Source: Bolinopsis microptera (Eukaryota > Ctenophora > Tentaculata > Lobata > Bolinopsidae). Taken from it: a DNA stretch of 64,000 bases. A program made the translations under genes and the position numbers. The stretch is taken from the NCBI RefSeq assembly GCF_026151205.1, contig NC_087076.1, positions 9,648,902 to 9,712,901 of the forward strand, in the 5' to 3' direction. A model generated the notes under the pieces. It ran no database searches, was not told where the DNA came from, and saw only the letters and a list, made by a program, of their open reading frames with translations. Below, piece by piece: positions 22,207 through 35,662 of this stretch. Position 1 is the stretch's first letter. Each line of letters begins with the position of its first letter.

Positions 22207-25104
22207 CTGTAAGGGAACTTTGGGTTAATCATCAGAGGTTTTTTTTGGGTTTGTACGGAAACATGCGCCCTATCCGCACACACGACATTTTCACTCTAAT
22301 GAATATTCAATTTCTTTCTCATCCTTGAATTTAACACTCTCTGATTTAACTATTAGAAGTTGTGTACTCTGGTGTATTTAACTAACGAGTTCACTTAAAT
22401 GACCATCCCCCCCCACTCTGCTCACAGTAGGTATTATCTCTAAATCACCCTTACTAGCACTAATCACTTGTTTACAAAGTAATAAAGGGTTTGGCTGCTG
22501 ACAAATAGAGACGATAATTGGCATGAAAATAACCCATCCTAATATTTCAACCCTTCACATATGTCATTACAGTAGATCTGTCTCCCACTAAATGATACAT
22601 TGGCATTTGGTAACAATGCTCCTGGTATTTGTAACCATATTTGTCGGCAGCAGATACTCAGGGGGTACGCCTGGGTTGGCTGCTTTCTGGAAACGAGGTC
22701 AGGTCAGAGAGAGATGGGAGAACCATTTGACCTAATTGAGGATCATTTACTGGACTCGGCGAACTCTTTAATGACAGACAGTAAATCAGTTTACTTCATC
22801 TCGCGGGAGTTCGATCTTTAAATTGTATAATTTATCCACGCTCGGTACCAACCCGAGATTAGAAAATGACCAGCCGATCCTAGAGCATCAGTTCACATTT
22901 GTACTATTTACTTTACAGATTTACAAAATATTCTTATTACAGCTCATCTATATTGTCTAGAGTACAAAACAAGCCAATTAGACGAGCGATATATATATAC
23001 AGAATGACGTGATATTATAATGTTCATCATATAATAGTACTGCAACCAGACGTCTCGATCAAATCTTACCATTTTCAAGGCTCAAGTCGTTTTTCTGGGT
23101 TCTCTCTTTCTCTCTGCTGTAAATACCTACTCCCTAAGCGTATTTACCCCTAGTTCAGTATTCATGTCCAAGAAAAATGGAAAATAAAAAGGATATCTAA
23201 TTAAACGAGCTAGAGATCTAGTCGTGAGTCATTATTATTATTATAGCTCTTAATACACAACAAGTTATGGAGATCACGGGGGAATTAAGGAGGGCCATTT
23301 ATTCGCCGTGCGGCATTAAATCATAAAGAAATACCGGAAAATGACGACAAGTACCGAACAAGAACCGAGGTATTTACGGTAAAGGGCAGTTTGTGGAGAC
23401 AGGAACTGAGATACAAATCAACTCTTTCTCTCTCACAGAGAGCGAGTAACAAACGGGGAGGCCTAACTCGGAGCCAGGTACTGGGTAACTACGATGTAAA
23501 GTTGGTAACTAGGTTGGTAACTAGGTTGGTTACTACGCTATTGTTGGTAACTAGAGTGAAACACGGCACACATATGGTAGGGGTCGTGTGGAGACTAGAG
23601 AGGAGGCTGGGTACTATAACTACACGGGCTGTGAGAGAGAGGATTCTGCTGCAACCAGCTGGTCATGTAAATATAGCCAGGTATGAGCTTGGGCAGGGGA
23701 GAGTAGTGGTAATTCCTGGAATATTCCTTTAAATTCTATACAAAGAGACTGTAACAAGAGGCAAAGTAACGGTCAATATATTATGTATGTTGCATTTTGG
23801 GGGAGTAAAATAGCCAAAATATCCGTTTTAACAGCTGCTGTTAAGCAACATTATCTACCATTTACAGGGGCCTGTATATTTGCCACCTAATTCTGTTATC
23901 ACGGACCTTGAGACCAGCACAATTTGATCAACCTCCCAGCAGACCATCTCAACCATCGCAGAGTCAACGCTTTTTTGTCAACTATTTGTGAGAACACCAC
24001 TAAAAAATGTACACATCAACCCCAGCCGCACCAGAATTAGCACGGCTCCCCGTTTTAAAGAACCATTTCCCCTGGTGAGTAAATACAGTGTACAAATTAG
24101 AAGGTATTATCATTACAGGGGCACCTGGTTAACAGGGGCGCATTATATATGCAGGTGGGACACCTAGTAGAAACTGTGGAATGTTCCAGTACATTAGCTG
24201 GTACGTGTTTTATTGGAGTTGTGAGAGAGAATTAATGTGGTTACTTCTGTTCGTTATCTTTAATACAATTGTGGAGAGAGACAGGTTATGGAGTTTGAAG
24301 TAACGTGTTATCTTTAGCTTAACTTTATCAATCATATATTATATATAAAAGTTGGAACTTGAATATTATAAATATGATGTAACATTCAAACATAACATGT
24401 TATCATTTGTATTTTATAACACTATCATATGGCTTAGTCCTGGTTGTTAAAACGGAATCGAGAATTTCGGCCGCTCAAACAAAGTCCAAATGGATTAGGA
24501 GTTTGATTCACGTGGGAAGACAGATTATATTTAAACTTTAAATGAAACTCGCACACCGGTTTTACTGTGCAACAGGAGAATACGTTCATCAATTGTAAAA
24601 CTGAGACTACGAGCAGACGACTATTCAGTACTGAGCGTACTACTCGGGCCGCATAGGGCTAGGCACACAACTTAGCACGGCGCATCATGTCAACTCACAA
24701 TTTTCATTCTTTTCTTTTAAGATTAGGGAGTATTATTAATTTGTGGGATGTTGCTGTGATGTCGCAATGTTGACTGCTGTTTGAAGGAGCACAACAGTCG
24801 CCATCTTAACAACACACTAGCGCGAGGAACTCACGAATCACACAATTTCTTTCTTTCTGATGTGAAAATATAATATGATTAAATACACAAATTTGCATAT
24901 TTAATTATCACTGTTGCAATTATTTCTCAAGTTCATTCTCACCCCATTATCTCACTCTCTCATTCGTGCCACTTGTAAAACTATCGGCGTTCAGTAGCTA
25001 GTATCACTTAATTATCAGTAGTTAAATTCAAATTACTGTTAAATTATCACTTAATTAGATCAATTAGCAATGAATAATTACTCAATAAATCTGGAATCAC
25101 TTAC
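22207..25104. other. Intron, nothing recognised
   Basis: A short direct repeat ggtaactaggttggtaac occurs near 23500. Several open frames here are unsupported. No exon with matching phase was found. Confidence 0.5.
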
Positions 25105-25161
25105 GTTAGATCCCATTATTTTTCTGAAACTACTTCTGAGATTATTTATTGACTTGTTAAC
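25105..25161 (-). CDS. MARCKS/BASP1-like gene, exon H (amphipathic basic)
   Basis: 19 codons, phase 0 at both ends, strong acceptor (catccttttcag) and donor GTAAGT. Encodes VNKSINNLRSSFRKIMGSN, a third short basic-hydrophobic patch with serines. The internal ATG could start a short isoform beginning MGSN, but no promoter evidence was found. Confidence 0.75.
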
Positions 25162-27067
25162 CTGAAAAGGATGAAAGGTGTTAAGTTTGAACCACAAATT
25201 TTACTCTCATTTATAATTTCAGCCTCGAAAGTTACAGCTAAAATGCCAAGATAACAACTATTAAACGAGTGGGATTAAAAAGATAAGATAAGGAATTGCG
25301 CGCAAGAGATAAGCAGTAATAGTCAGTTGTAGGTGTGGAATGTAACTCGTCAGTTTAAAATAATTTCATTATAACAAAATTAAAACTTGGCCAGGCTGAT
25401 TAGAATCGAAATTTAAATACTATCCTCACAATTTTAGAACGGATTTAAAAAGAGATATCAAAATAAAGATGTCAATCAACACCAATTTGAATGATTTTGA
25501 TGTTCCCATAATCTTATGTCAGTCGGCACTTATACAAATTGAGTCGGTCAATATGTCTACTCTCCACATTCCACAGCCATGACTCAATGTCAGTCTGTCA
25601 GTCTAGTACACACTGAAAAGGTTAAACAATAAGGGCGCTATCATTACCTGACCAAGGTTTGAGAGACGGAAGAATCACACAAAAAACGAAAAGTGATCGT
25701 TAAAAACGTCCGTAGTTATCTCATCACCTAAATCAGTGAACCACGTGACACAGACGTAACCAATGAGAACCCGCCACCGGTCAGAGTACAAGGTGAAATG
25801 TAACGCTGACAGGATTTGATAAGGGTATTAAATTATACCCCCTTTTAAACATGAGACTGACCTCGTGGGAGGTGGCTGACCACGAGGGCCGTGCTGGGAG
25901 TCGTTTGATTGGTGTAGTTCTGAACGAATCAGTAGCAGTAGTTCACAGATGGTTTCATTTAGGACCTTTGTTTCATTTTTGTTAATGAATAGCAGATGGT
26001 AGGATCTAGAAAAAACCGAGAAAAGTCTAGAAAAATTGGGTCAATCGTGAACATAGCCAGAACTGGTGCGATAAGAAGTGTTTTCTCATTTTCTAAGACG
26101 TTCACCGGCGCCAGATTTCCATTCATTAACATTATCGGAGTTATTATTAGCTCTTTTATCCTGGACTCATAATCAGTTCTTAATCTTTAAACGGTTTGAT
26201 AAGCGGCCATTTTGGTCGTGATTTTAACTTTCAAACAGCTGAAAAAACATGTAATATTTAACACGTTTGTGCAGTTTAATTTTGTGCAATATAATTTTAA
26301 AAGGAATTAACACACAATTAAAAAAGAAGATACTTTTCATACTTTCAGATATCCTTGATGACAGCTCCCACAGCTTTCAAATATAATACAAAACTTTTTT
26401 TATAACAAAACGTATCTTTCTTAAAATCACAGACCGAAATTTAAGCTGAATTTGTCAGATGAACTGAAGGCAGGGCTAATTTAATGAAAAGTTCGGTTCG
26501 GTCACACCAATGAAATTGCAGCTTAATATTGACACTTGACCCTTATTTTAAATTCGACTACAGTTTTTTAAACAAACAGGTATGATATGTTTCCTTCCCT
26601 TTTTAGCATGACGCTGGCTCTAAATTTGTGAGCCTTATCAAGTACCTATGGTGCAGTTTAAGGGGGCCTCATCTTAAATCAGATACTTCATAACTACCGC
26701 TAGGCCCTATCAGATTATGTGTTATAAATTTAGGAACAGTTTATTCTAATCTCGATGCAAAGTAAGGTAGTCAGATTAGAGGCATATGGCGCTTTTACCA
26801 ATATGCCCTGAATATCAATAATTTCAAATTCCCTGAATGGCTAATTCGGATACCTGTGTAAAACGATCAAGATAATGGTAAGTAGTTTGGTCGGTAATCT
26901 GTCCCCTTGGAGTCTGGTTGGTTAGAAAATAATATCAACATTGTCAGTCTGAAATTAAAAAAAAAAGAAAGAGGACAACAAAAAAGTGGTGGAGTCAGGA
27001 TTTAAGTTAAAAGTTTAGGGTCTGAGGAATCAAAACTAAAAATATAAATAAACAAGGCAGAACTTAC
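25162..27067. other. Intron, nothing recognised
   Basis: AT-rich sequence with no repeat family identified. Confidence 0.5.
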
Positions 27068-27142
27068 TTTTTTGGAAAATGTTCTGTTGTTGTCTGCTGT
27101 TGGTGTTTGGGTTGTTTCTTTTTCGTTTTCTTCTGTTTCTTC
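27068..27142 (-). CDS. MARCKS/BASP1-like gene, exon G
   Basis: 25 codons, phase 0 at both ends, acceptor acatttag and donor GTAAGT. Encodes an acidic Thr/Asn-rich segment ending NRTFSKK. It is the first exon downstream of both candidate 5' exon sets, at the far side of a 16-kb intron. Confidence 0.75.
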
Positions 27143-29844
27143 CTAAATGTTTAACGAATAAGTATTGAAATATGAGGAGTTATTCTAAGAAAACAGCTCA
27201 GAAATTGAATCACATACATGGTAATTGATACGATAATAAATATAACATGTAACATTGTAACGGCATCCTTTGAATTGTTAAAATACCACAAAAAATACTT
27301 AAGTTCTGAAAGATTGCGCTTGTGATCATGAATATTTCATGTAACGTCAAATTATTGAAATACCAAGAAAACGAATTCCAGAAGCGGAATATCGAAAAAC
27401 GAAATTTATAAAAGTAGATTGAACCCAACCCTAGACTATATCTGATCATATCCCCGTCAAGATGAATATTGAATATCTTAGCTACACGCCCACACACACC
27501 CACACATTATACGTTATAAAACAAACAAGATGAGACAATATAAACAATATAAAGAGAAACTGTTAAACAACCGACCAGCTAACTAAGCACAATAGAATCT
27601 AATCAAAGAGGGGCTAATATCCTGTTGCTGTAGCTGCACAAACTAAGTACAGGGTCCGCTGCTGGGGATCAGAATGTATTTCATCCTGATATTGGAATGC
27701 TCGCTGGAATGCAGATAAGTCGGGACTGATGGGGAGGTTTAATATTGCAAATATTTAACTCATGATCTTCAAAATACCCGGAGCTAAATAGCTGACACTG
27801 TATACGACAAAATAGTTCTCTGTTATAGAGCTGCTGCTGGCTGCTGCTTCTTCAACTACTCATTCTTAACTTTTGGAATGTTTCCAGAATTGATTGTAAG
27901 ATGAGGGACTCTAGTAGAAATTATTCAGAAATTACAACAGTGATTTGTCTTATAATCGAGTACTCTGATAACTTATAATATAAATGTTGGGAATGTTACA
28001 AATACTGAGATTTTAGAAATCTACGGCTGCAGCAGGTCGAATACCTCGCAAATACCGAAGCAGCTCTCAGTATGAAGAAAGGAAACGTTCGTGATTTGGA
28101 GGCGGTGTAACTGAATCATAAGTAACAATCGACAAGCAGCTTATATTAGGGGGACCGGCGGAATGTAATGATGATGATAGGGCAGCTCTCTCGTAATGAT
28201 ATAAAATATGAAAATAATGATATGAAAATATGCAAACAGTGGAGCTGGTGAGGGGGTATTATTATTATTATTATTGGACATCCTCCTCTCCCACGCTCTC
28301 ATGTTTACGTTATCCACCAGCAGAACATCCGCCTTACAGGCACATTTCAGTGTCACCATAGTGCTAAGTATCTGCCATGCTGCCAAGATGTAAGGCTGCC
28401 AGGCAGCCACTACGCGGTTATTTCAAGGATATTCTCTGGATAGAATTGCTGGGCCAAAAACTGTTAAAATACTCGTGCAAAATACCTGAACAAACACAAC
28501 AAAACTAGCAGATATGCGCTCGATACTGATCCTCGAAATCAGGGCTCCGTTACAATTTGTCGGATAATACTATTGTTACATATCACCGTAACAATTACCA
28601 GAACTCGTCATACCTTCAAACAACACTATAAATTACCTACTATCTGCCACACTTCCAACTGATGGAAGATCTAGGTGATGGTCCTATTTGAGCAGTCCAA
28701 TCAGACTCAATTAACGTACAATTAGCTGGAAATATGGACAATAAGCTGGTAACAGAGGCACGTGGACCCAATCAAGAGAGGCAAGTGGGAGCAATGTGTA
28801 ACTAATTGGACCTCATCAAAGTATTGTGGTGAGTTTGTGTGTGTAATTATGGCAATTTGATGAGGAATTCATAAGCAAATTAGGTGAGTATGACTCATTA
28901 AGGTACGCTACTTGGTCGAGAGATGAGAATATCCCGCGCAATGTTGAGATAACCATAGTCTGTTGGGAGACAAACGACATGCCCACAAAAACGATTAGCC
29001 TCGTTTGTGTGGTCCACGATTTAGAAAAGTCACGAACGAAAAGTCACGTACAAATGGTTACCAGTTATCAGACAAAGCAATCGGCAGAGTCATTGAAGTA
29101 GTTCCATGCGTAACACTAACTTATTACTCAGCGAATGAGTTACGCCCTCAAGCAATGCCATATGGCCGGCGCGGTATGTCGTTATGATCAAAATAAAACG
29201 TGATCAAATGGCAAGTACGGCGCCAACTGTAATGAAATGTCACATACTGTATTGGAAACTTAGAGATTTACGGAATGGGAGTGCATGGCTAACTGTGGGC
29301 TAACTGTCATCCAGAGAACGATTTTAGTTCGAATTCCAGATAAATGGTGGTTACTCATGATATGCAACTAGCCTCCTTTGTCCTGAAATTGATTGGGCAC
29401 TTAGCTCTTCGTGCTCTAAACTTCACAAAATCACGTACAATTAAGATGGCATTCCTCACTAAGATGCATGGTGAGGATGAAGCTAGTTCGACTTTTGACG
29501 ACATTTGCCGAGCAGCGATAATTTGATCTGTATTGAGATAGAATTATAGGAATCAGGACTGGGAGGATCAAGCTACCTGGTGGTATTCTCCGATACAACT
29601 AATATTGTGTCTACAGTTAACAGTGTTACTCTACAATCTGTTGAGACAATTTATTAGTGCAAATGAAAACAAGCGTAAAATAAAAGAATACTAGGGTATA
29701 ATATTCAGAGATCTGTTACACCTCGTTATATTCGTTATAATACCAATATTTTGCTATTATGCTACTATGTAATCTCAATACACATTACACTATGACCATT
29801 CACCATGCTACTGTAAACCTATCCCTACTAAACTAGTATTATTC

Positions 29845-29914
29845 TACTATTATAATACTACTATTATAATACTACTATTATAATTCTACTATTATAATAC
29901 TACTATTATAATAC
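29845..29914. repeat. 14-bp tandem repeat, 5 copies
   Basis: Unit tactattataatac repeated five times with one substitution. Confidence 0.9.
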
Positions 29915-32900
29915 TACGACAACGTCTACATAACTGTTACGCTACTCTAATGCCGAGTATTAAATCTATGCCGCACTCTACAACTAAGTGATATCATATG
30001 TGTTGAACTGTAAATGAGGCGGGCAGAGCGTAAGGTCAGCTCTTAACAGGTCAGCACAGAGTAGCCAATACCACGAACAACTGTCATCCTCTGGACTGTT
30101 AGACGAGCATAAACTGCCGCTAAAACCTTCAAAGCTGAAAAACTTACAGCTTATTTTAGCTCTGATAAACGTTAATGAAAGTGAAGCCTTGAATCTTGAG
30201 AATGTTTCCATTATGACACATAGACAGCTTCAATAAAATTACAATTCTTAAACCTTCAAAGCGTATAAAACTTAAACCTAAACTTAATGACCTCAACAAA
30301 GAATCTACCGAACTATAATTCTGAGAATGGCGTACGAGCATAGTGACAAACACAGAGTGACATTCTCACACAGTGACATTCTCACACAGTGACAAACGAA
30401 TGACAAGGTAACATGAGCAGTCTCGAATTATAAATCACGAATAGACGTTACCATCATAGCTGATTATCATTGGAAGTCATGATACAAGATTACAAGATAA
30501 AACCTGTTATTTGCAACAAAAGAAATGAGGGCAGTGGTTTACAATAAAGTAGGGTAATCTGTCTAATTCTTATCAGTCTCATGTTATACACCTAACTATG
30601 ATCTGGTAACTCTTCCTTACTGTTACACGCGAGAAAATAGAATAAAGCTATGAACTAAATAGAACTAAAATAGGCTATAAAACCTAAATAAAAGCCATGT
30701 TTCCAGAATTAACTAGAGGTAGTTAACTCGAAAGAGTATAATCACGAACGAAGAGGACGAATATTAATTAAGAGAGACTGGGGACATATATAAGAGATAG
30801 TGAATGTATGGTCTGAGGTCCCTTCATGGGTATTACACATATTAAACTAGGGCAACAGGTGCAGTTGCCACAGCTGGTGGAGTCTAGCTCATAAAGTTAT
30901 AATATACAATTTGGGGCAAACGAACAGAGAGGCCAGAGTTAGCGTCAATGACCTTCTCCTGGTCCGGCTAAACTCTCACAGAAAACAGCGCAAAGCTAAA
31001 TAAAGCACAAAGTTAAATAGAGACCCACCCGTGACTTCGATGATGGCGTACACATAATATTAAAATAATATATAATATAATGTAATATAATAAAATAATA
31101 TTATTTAAGGGTAGACATAATATGTTATTATACACGGGTACCCATACTTGTGAATATGTTCAAAGATACTGCCGCGGTAACTTCCTCTAGTGGTACTTTT
31201 ACAGGATGACTCACAAACTGCCTTACATGACCTCAACCCTACTCTCACATCAAGAACTTGACGATATCGAACATTTCACGGAATGTTTCAACCTACTAGA
31301 ACATGTGAGGGTAACCTGAATATGCCAGAATAACTCGCAAATCAAAATTTTGTCACTTGATACTGAATCCATCAGCCGAATGGTCGAAATTCTTAGTGAT
31401 GATCTAAATTCTAAATACGAGCGCTACATTCACAAGGATGAAATCATAGCGCATACAGTCTGTAGAGAATTAGCCTAGAGGTCTGACCGCAGAACTAAAT
31501 ATTTCAAATTAGAAGTGTAACAACTTACAGCTTGGGAAAAACAAAACCGCCAAAACTCATGAAAACTGCCCACAAAAGTTGAACATCAGTTAAAAATGAC
31601 ATATGTAAACCAAATTAACAAGGACAAGTGGTTCAGTCCTCGCCCACATCACCCACAAATAACTGAGAAAAGAGGAGAGTAGGTTTAACCTGAGACAGCT
31701 GTTCTCGGCGAGCAACGGGACCCTCTGACACGACACTCTTCCATTGGTCTGCCTGGTCATGTGATCAGAACAGAGGGTTGTGATTGGGGGGAGAAAAATG
31801 GCAAGGTAGGTAGTAAAACAAACAATTTTAATTGCGGTACGACCCTTCCTATTGTCGCCAACCAATGAGAAGCCAGTATTTAGTCACGTGGGGTGGCGAT
31901 TCTCCAATCAAAAGCAAGGATAGTGTGACATGACGTCATCCGCATCCTTCTGACAAGGTTTGTTTTGATAAGAAACTAAGTGCATGGTACTGAACCACTG
32001 CATACTAGCTAAACACGGCCAAACTAAAAAGCAACCTTCGTTTAAGAGAGCACGTATAATACATACTATTCTCAGAATACCAAGCTGATGTTCCGCGGTA
32101 AAGAGACCATTAAAGTCTGCTCAGAGCAAGAAACAAGACTCAAAACTCAGGAGATAAAGGTAAAAGCCACAAAGGGTACAAAGACCTGTAAGTGTGTAGC
32201 AGATATAGAGATATCCAGTAATTCAGGGCATCTCCTCCCCGCAACAAAACCCCGACCCCATGTATCCACAAGAGACTCCCCCTACTGCTGCTACTCAGGC
32301 TGGATATTGATCTGTGAACAACAAGGCAGTCTAATTAGCAGTACTAAAGTTTACCAGGGTCTAACTCTCAGATGTCACGTTACATCAGTACACTTGGTCA
32401 CGTGACATCACTACACTCTGTCAGGAGGTTTGGTCCGTGTAACTGAGACCTTGTCTCTGGCTACTACAAAATGAGGTACTGCACGGCGCCGCTTTGCTCC
32501 AGAGAGGAGAGAGGTTGATAGATCTGTAATCTCTCACTCTGGGATGATATCATACTAATTACTAAATACATATTATTGTGATATCATATTTATAGCTGCT
32601 AAAAGATTTAACTACCATATTATAATAACTGTGAATACTAAACACTAACTATTATTCTGAGTACTAAACATAACTGCCATTTTGAATAGCAAACACTTCT
32701 CTGAGGAGATGCTGATGTTATCTAGTTAACTGTGGAGCGAGGGATCTTTAATACCTGCTGAGCTAAACACTGTGCAAAGCTCTAGCTTTACCACGTTTAC
32801 ACTGTGGGAGCTTGAAAAGAAGGGTTCAACAAAAGGGAGGACAGGTGACAGTTTAGAGCTGTTTTGCAAAATGTAAAATATAAGGGACACAGCGGACCGT

Positions 32901-33868
32901 GCAGCAGCTAATTACTTTAACTATTGTAGAGAACAACACAAATGCTGGGGCTGTCAGAGCTTAGCAAATCTAGACAGTAAAAACACACATTAAGCAAAAT
33001 GGGAAACAGAATATACATCAGATAGGAAGAAAAAGGTCGGACACACCTTTTTTACGCATAGAAAATAAGAGAAAAGCGTCAAGATCAAGGAGCAAACAAT
33101 TGAAAGTTAACAGAGAGCAGGAAATGTTACTTGATCCCCTCCTCCTCCTCCAATATACTAACACAACTACTACAGTCATACCTCGCTATCTAGTCGCCTA
33201 TACTATTGTGTTAACTGCTACTAACAATCCGATTTCAGCACGTGTATATATAAACTGACAATTCATGGGGCCAGGGGGGTACCATCAGTTTTACCATCGA
33301 GTTTTTGGAAAAGTTTGGATAGGAGATGGTAAAAAACAATTCCTAAGTGATTCAACAATTCCACCATGTCAAAAATGTGTCTTTTAAAATCCCAAAAATC
33401 CTAACAGTAAATAGCCAACAGTAACCCCCCGGTGCCTCTATTAATTATCAGACCAGTTAACAGATAAGAGTAACGTATATCACTAGCAAGGTCACGTGAT
33501 ATTATTATCTAGTAGGTGTCAGTGATATCACGGCAGATAACGAGGGAACTATCCCGCTAGTCCTAGTCTGTAACGTTATCAGAGGAATCCTGACAAGGGG
33601 TTTCGAGGGACAAATCACATCAGCACGAGTTATAACATGTGTTAATGACTTTAAACGAGTATTTACAACTTAATGGGGTTTCAGTCTGATTTCTGATTGG
33701 AAGTCGCCGGGGATACTCAAAAATGTCTCAAAAATTATTTTTGAATCTGAGAAATTCAGCATGGATTTCTCATTTTCTCAAAAATTGTCCACTCAAAAAT
33801 AGTGATATACCAATTACCAAATCATTCTTCATATCTTACTATATATAAAGCGAGACGATATATATATA

Positions 33869-34920
33869 CAGGGTGGCCCATAAGTGACTACCCACACGCA
33901 ACCTCTTAATAACTCACGTAATTCGTCTCCAAATTGCACCAAAATTTCAGAGATTATAGATATGGGTCAAACCTAGATTTCCTGAAAGTTTCGTAAGCCA
34001 CGCCCAATTACAGTGGGCGTGGCGTGACACTCCCTCTTTTTCACTATTGTCTTCATAAAATGAGAACGCTTTAAGCTAAGAACTCAAAATTTTTTGCACA
34101 CATTTGGCTTGATAATTGAAAACTTTTCCAAAAGTTTCAAGTTCATTGGTTTAAATATGGCTGAGTTATGACCATTTTAAAATCCATCGGATATGTGATC
34201 CGAGCACTCAGTCAGTGATATTTGCACTCAATTAGTGATCTCGTCACCCAATCTGATCAAGAGTAAGGCGTTAGCGTGTATTAATGAGGTTCATTAGGCT
34301 TTGATTGGATACCGATGATGACTTTGCTAGAAAGGGAAACACAAATTTTTAGGATAAAAACCAGATCGTGACCTTTTCAGGAAAAGCCGTTCTCTCCACC
34401 ACTTCATCCGGTCTAGTAGAGCCCCAGTGAATTGCATTCTGGGAGTTGACATATCCGTTTATATGGCCTTGTCGCTGTACCAGATTTCGTCCTCAAAGTA
34501 GGGATCCACATTCTGCTTGGACAGTTAAGCTAAGAACTCAAAAGGAACCTGTGACTAGCAGGGCTAACAAGCCCTGAAATGGTGACACCACCATAAATTC
34601 GTGTGATAGCGTTTTAGGTGCAGTCAGCTGTATAGGCCGGCCCATAAGCAGAAACTTTGGGAAAGGTTTTCAATTATCAAGCCAAATGTGTGCAAAAAAT
34701 TTTGAGTTCTTAGCTTAAAGCGTTCTCATTTTATGAAGACAATAGTGAAAAAGAGGGAGTGTCACGCCACGCCCACTGTAATTGGGCGTGGCTTACGAAA
34801 CTTTCAGGAAATCTAAGTTTGACCCATATCTATAATCTCTGAAATTTTGGTGCAATTTGGAGACGAATTACGTGAGTTATTAAGAGGTTGCGTGTGGGTA
34901 GTCACTTATGGGCCACCCTG
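33869..34920. mobile_element. Mariner-type non-autonomous element, 1052 bp, about 268-bp inverted ends
   Basis: Starts cagggtggcccataagtgac and ends with its inverse, flanked by TA on both sides. The inverted ends run about 33869-34136 and 34651-34920, with only a few mismatches. The roughly 500-bp centre has no transposase frame. The CAGGGTG termini and TA duplication are those of Tc1/mariner elements. Confidence 0.88.
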
Positions 34921-35570
34921 TATTTATTTATCCGTGCCATTTTACTGACACCACGGCATCAACTTTAACACGACTTTCCGCAAAAACCGTAAAAGATGTA
35001 CAACTGAAACTTTTTTGACTGGGTCAAATGCTTTAATGGCCTTCAAATCAGCATGAAAAAATAAAAAATTGGCCAAGAAATAGGAGTTTTAGAGCCCAAA
35101 ATTTGGACCCCCAAGTGGTGTCAAAAACGCGAATTAAATAGGTAATAATTATTTAAGTCTCTTGAGTCTTGACACCACTTTAGGGTTAGACGGGTTCCTC
35201 CTAGTCAGTGTAATGTGGTTCAAAAATACTCAAAATCAATTTTTGAGAATGAGTTTTTCGCCTCTCGCTCCTGGAAACTTTTCTCAAAAATACTCAAAAA
35301 TAATTTTTGAGAATGAGAATTTGTTATTTTCGTCGGGACTCTCAAAATAACTCATGACCCCCACCCCCTAAACAGAAAAAAACATTGCACAGTTTGGATA
35401 AACCAGTGAGGAGAAATAGTGGATAAAAGACGGAGAAAACCCAAAAGATGGCTGCAGAGTGCCGCTCCGAGAAAACATCTCCTAACTATCCTGGTCACAA
35501 AAATACGTTAAAACAGAAAGTTTAAAAGCAGCTCGACAATCTGAGATGAGTACATGCCGTGCCCTGACTC

Positions 35571-35662
35571 CCGATGACAGAGCGAAGTATTTGATGAAGG
35601 AGCATACGATGACAGAGCGAAGTATTTGATGAAGGAGCAGACGATGACAGAGCGAAGTGAGG
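35571..35662. repeat. 36-bp tandem repeat, about 2.5 copies
   Basis: Unit begins gatgacagagcgaagtattt. The third copy is truncated. The minus-strand open frame across it is not supported as a gene. Confidence 0.85.

Noticed and set aside
32088-32405. Plus-strand frame of 105 codons
   Set aside because: Lies in the large intron with no motif and no splice support.
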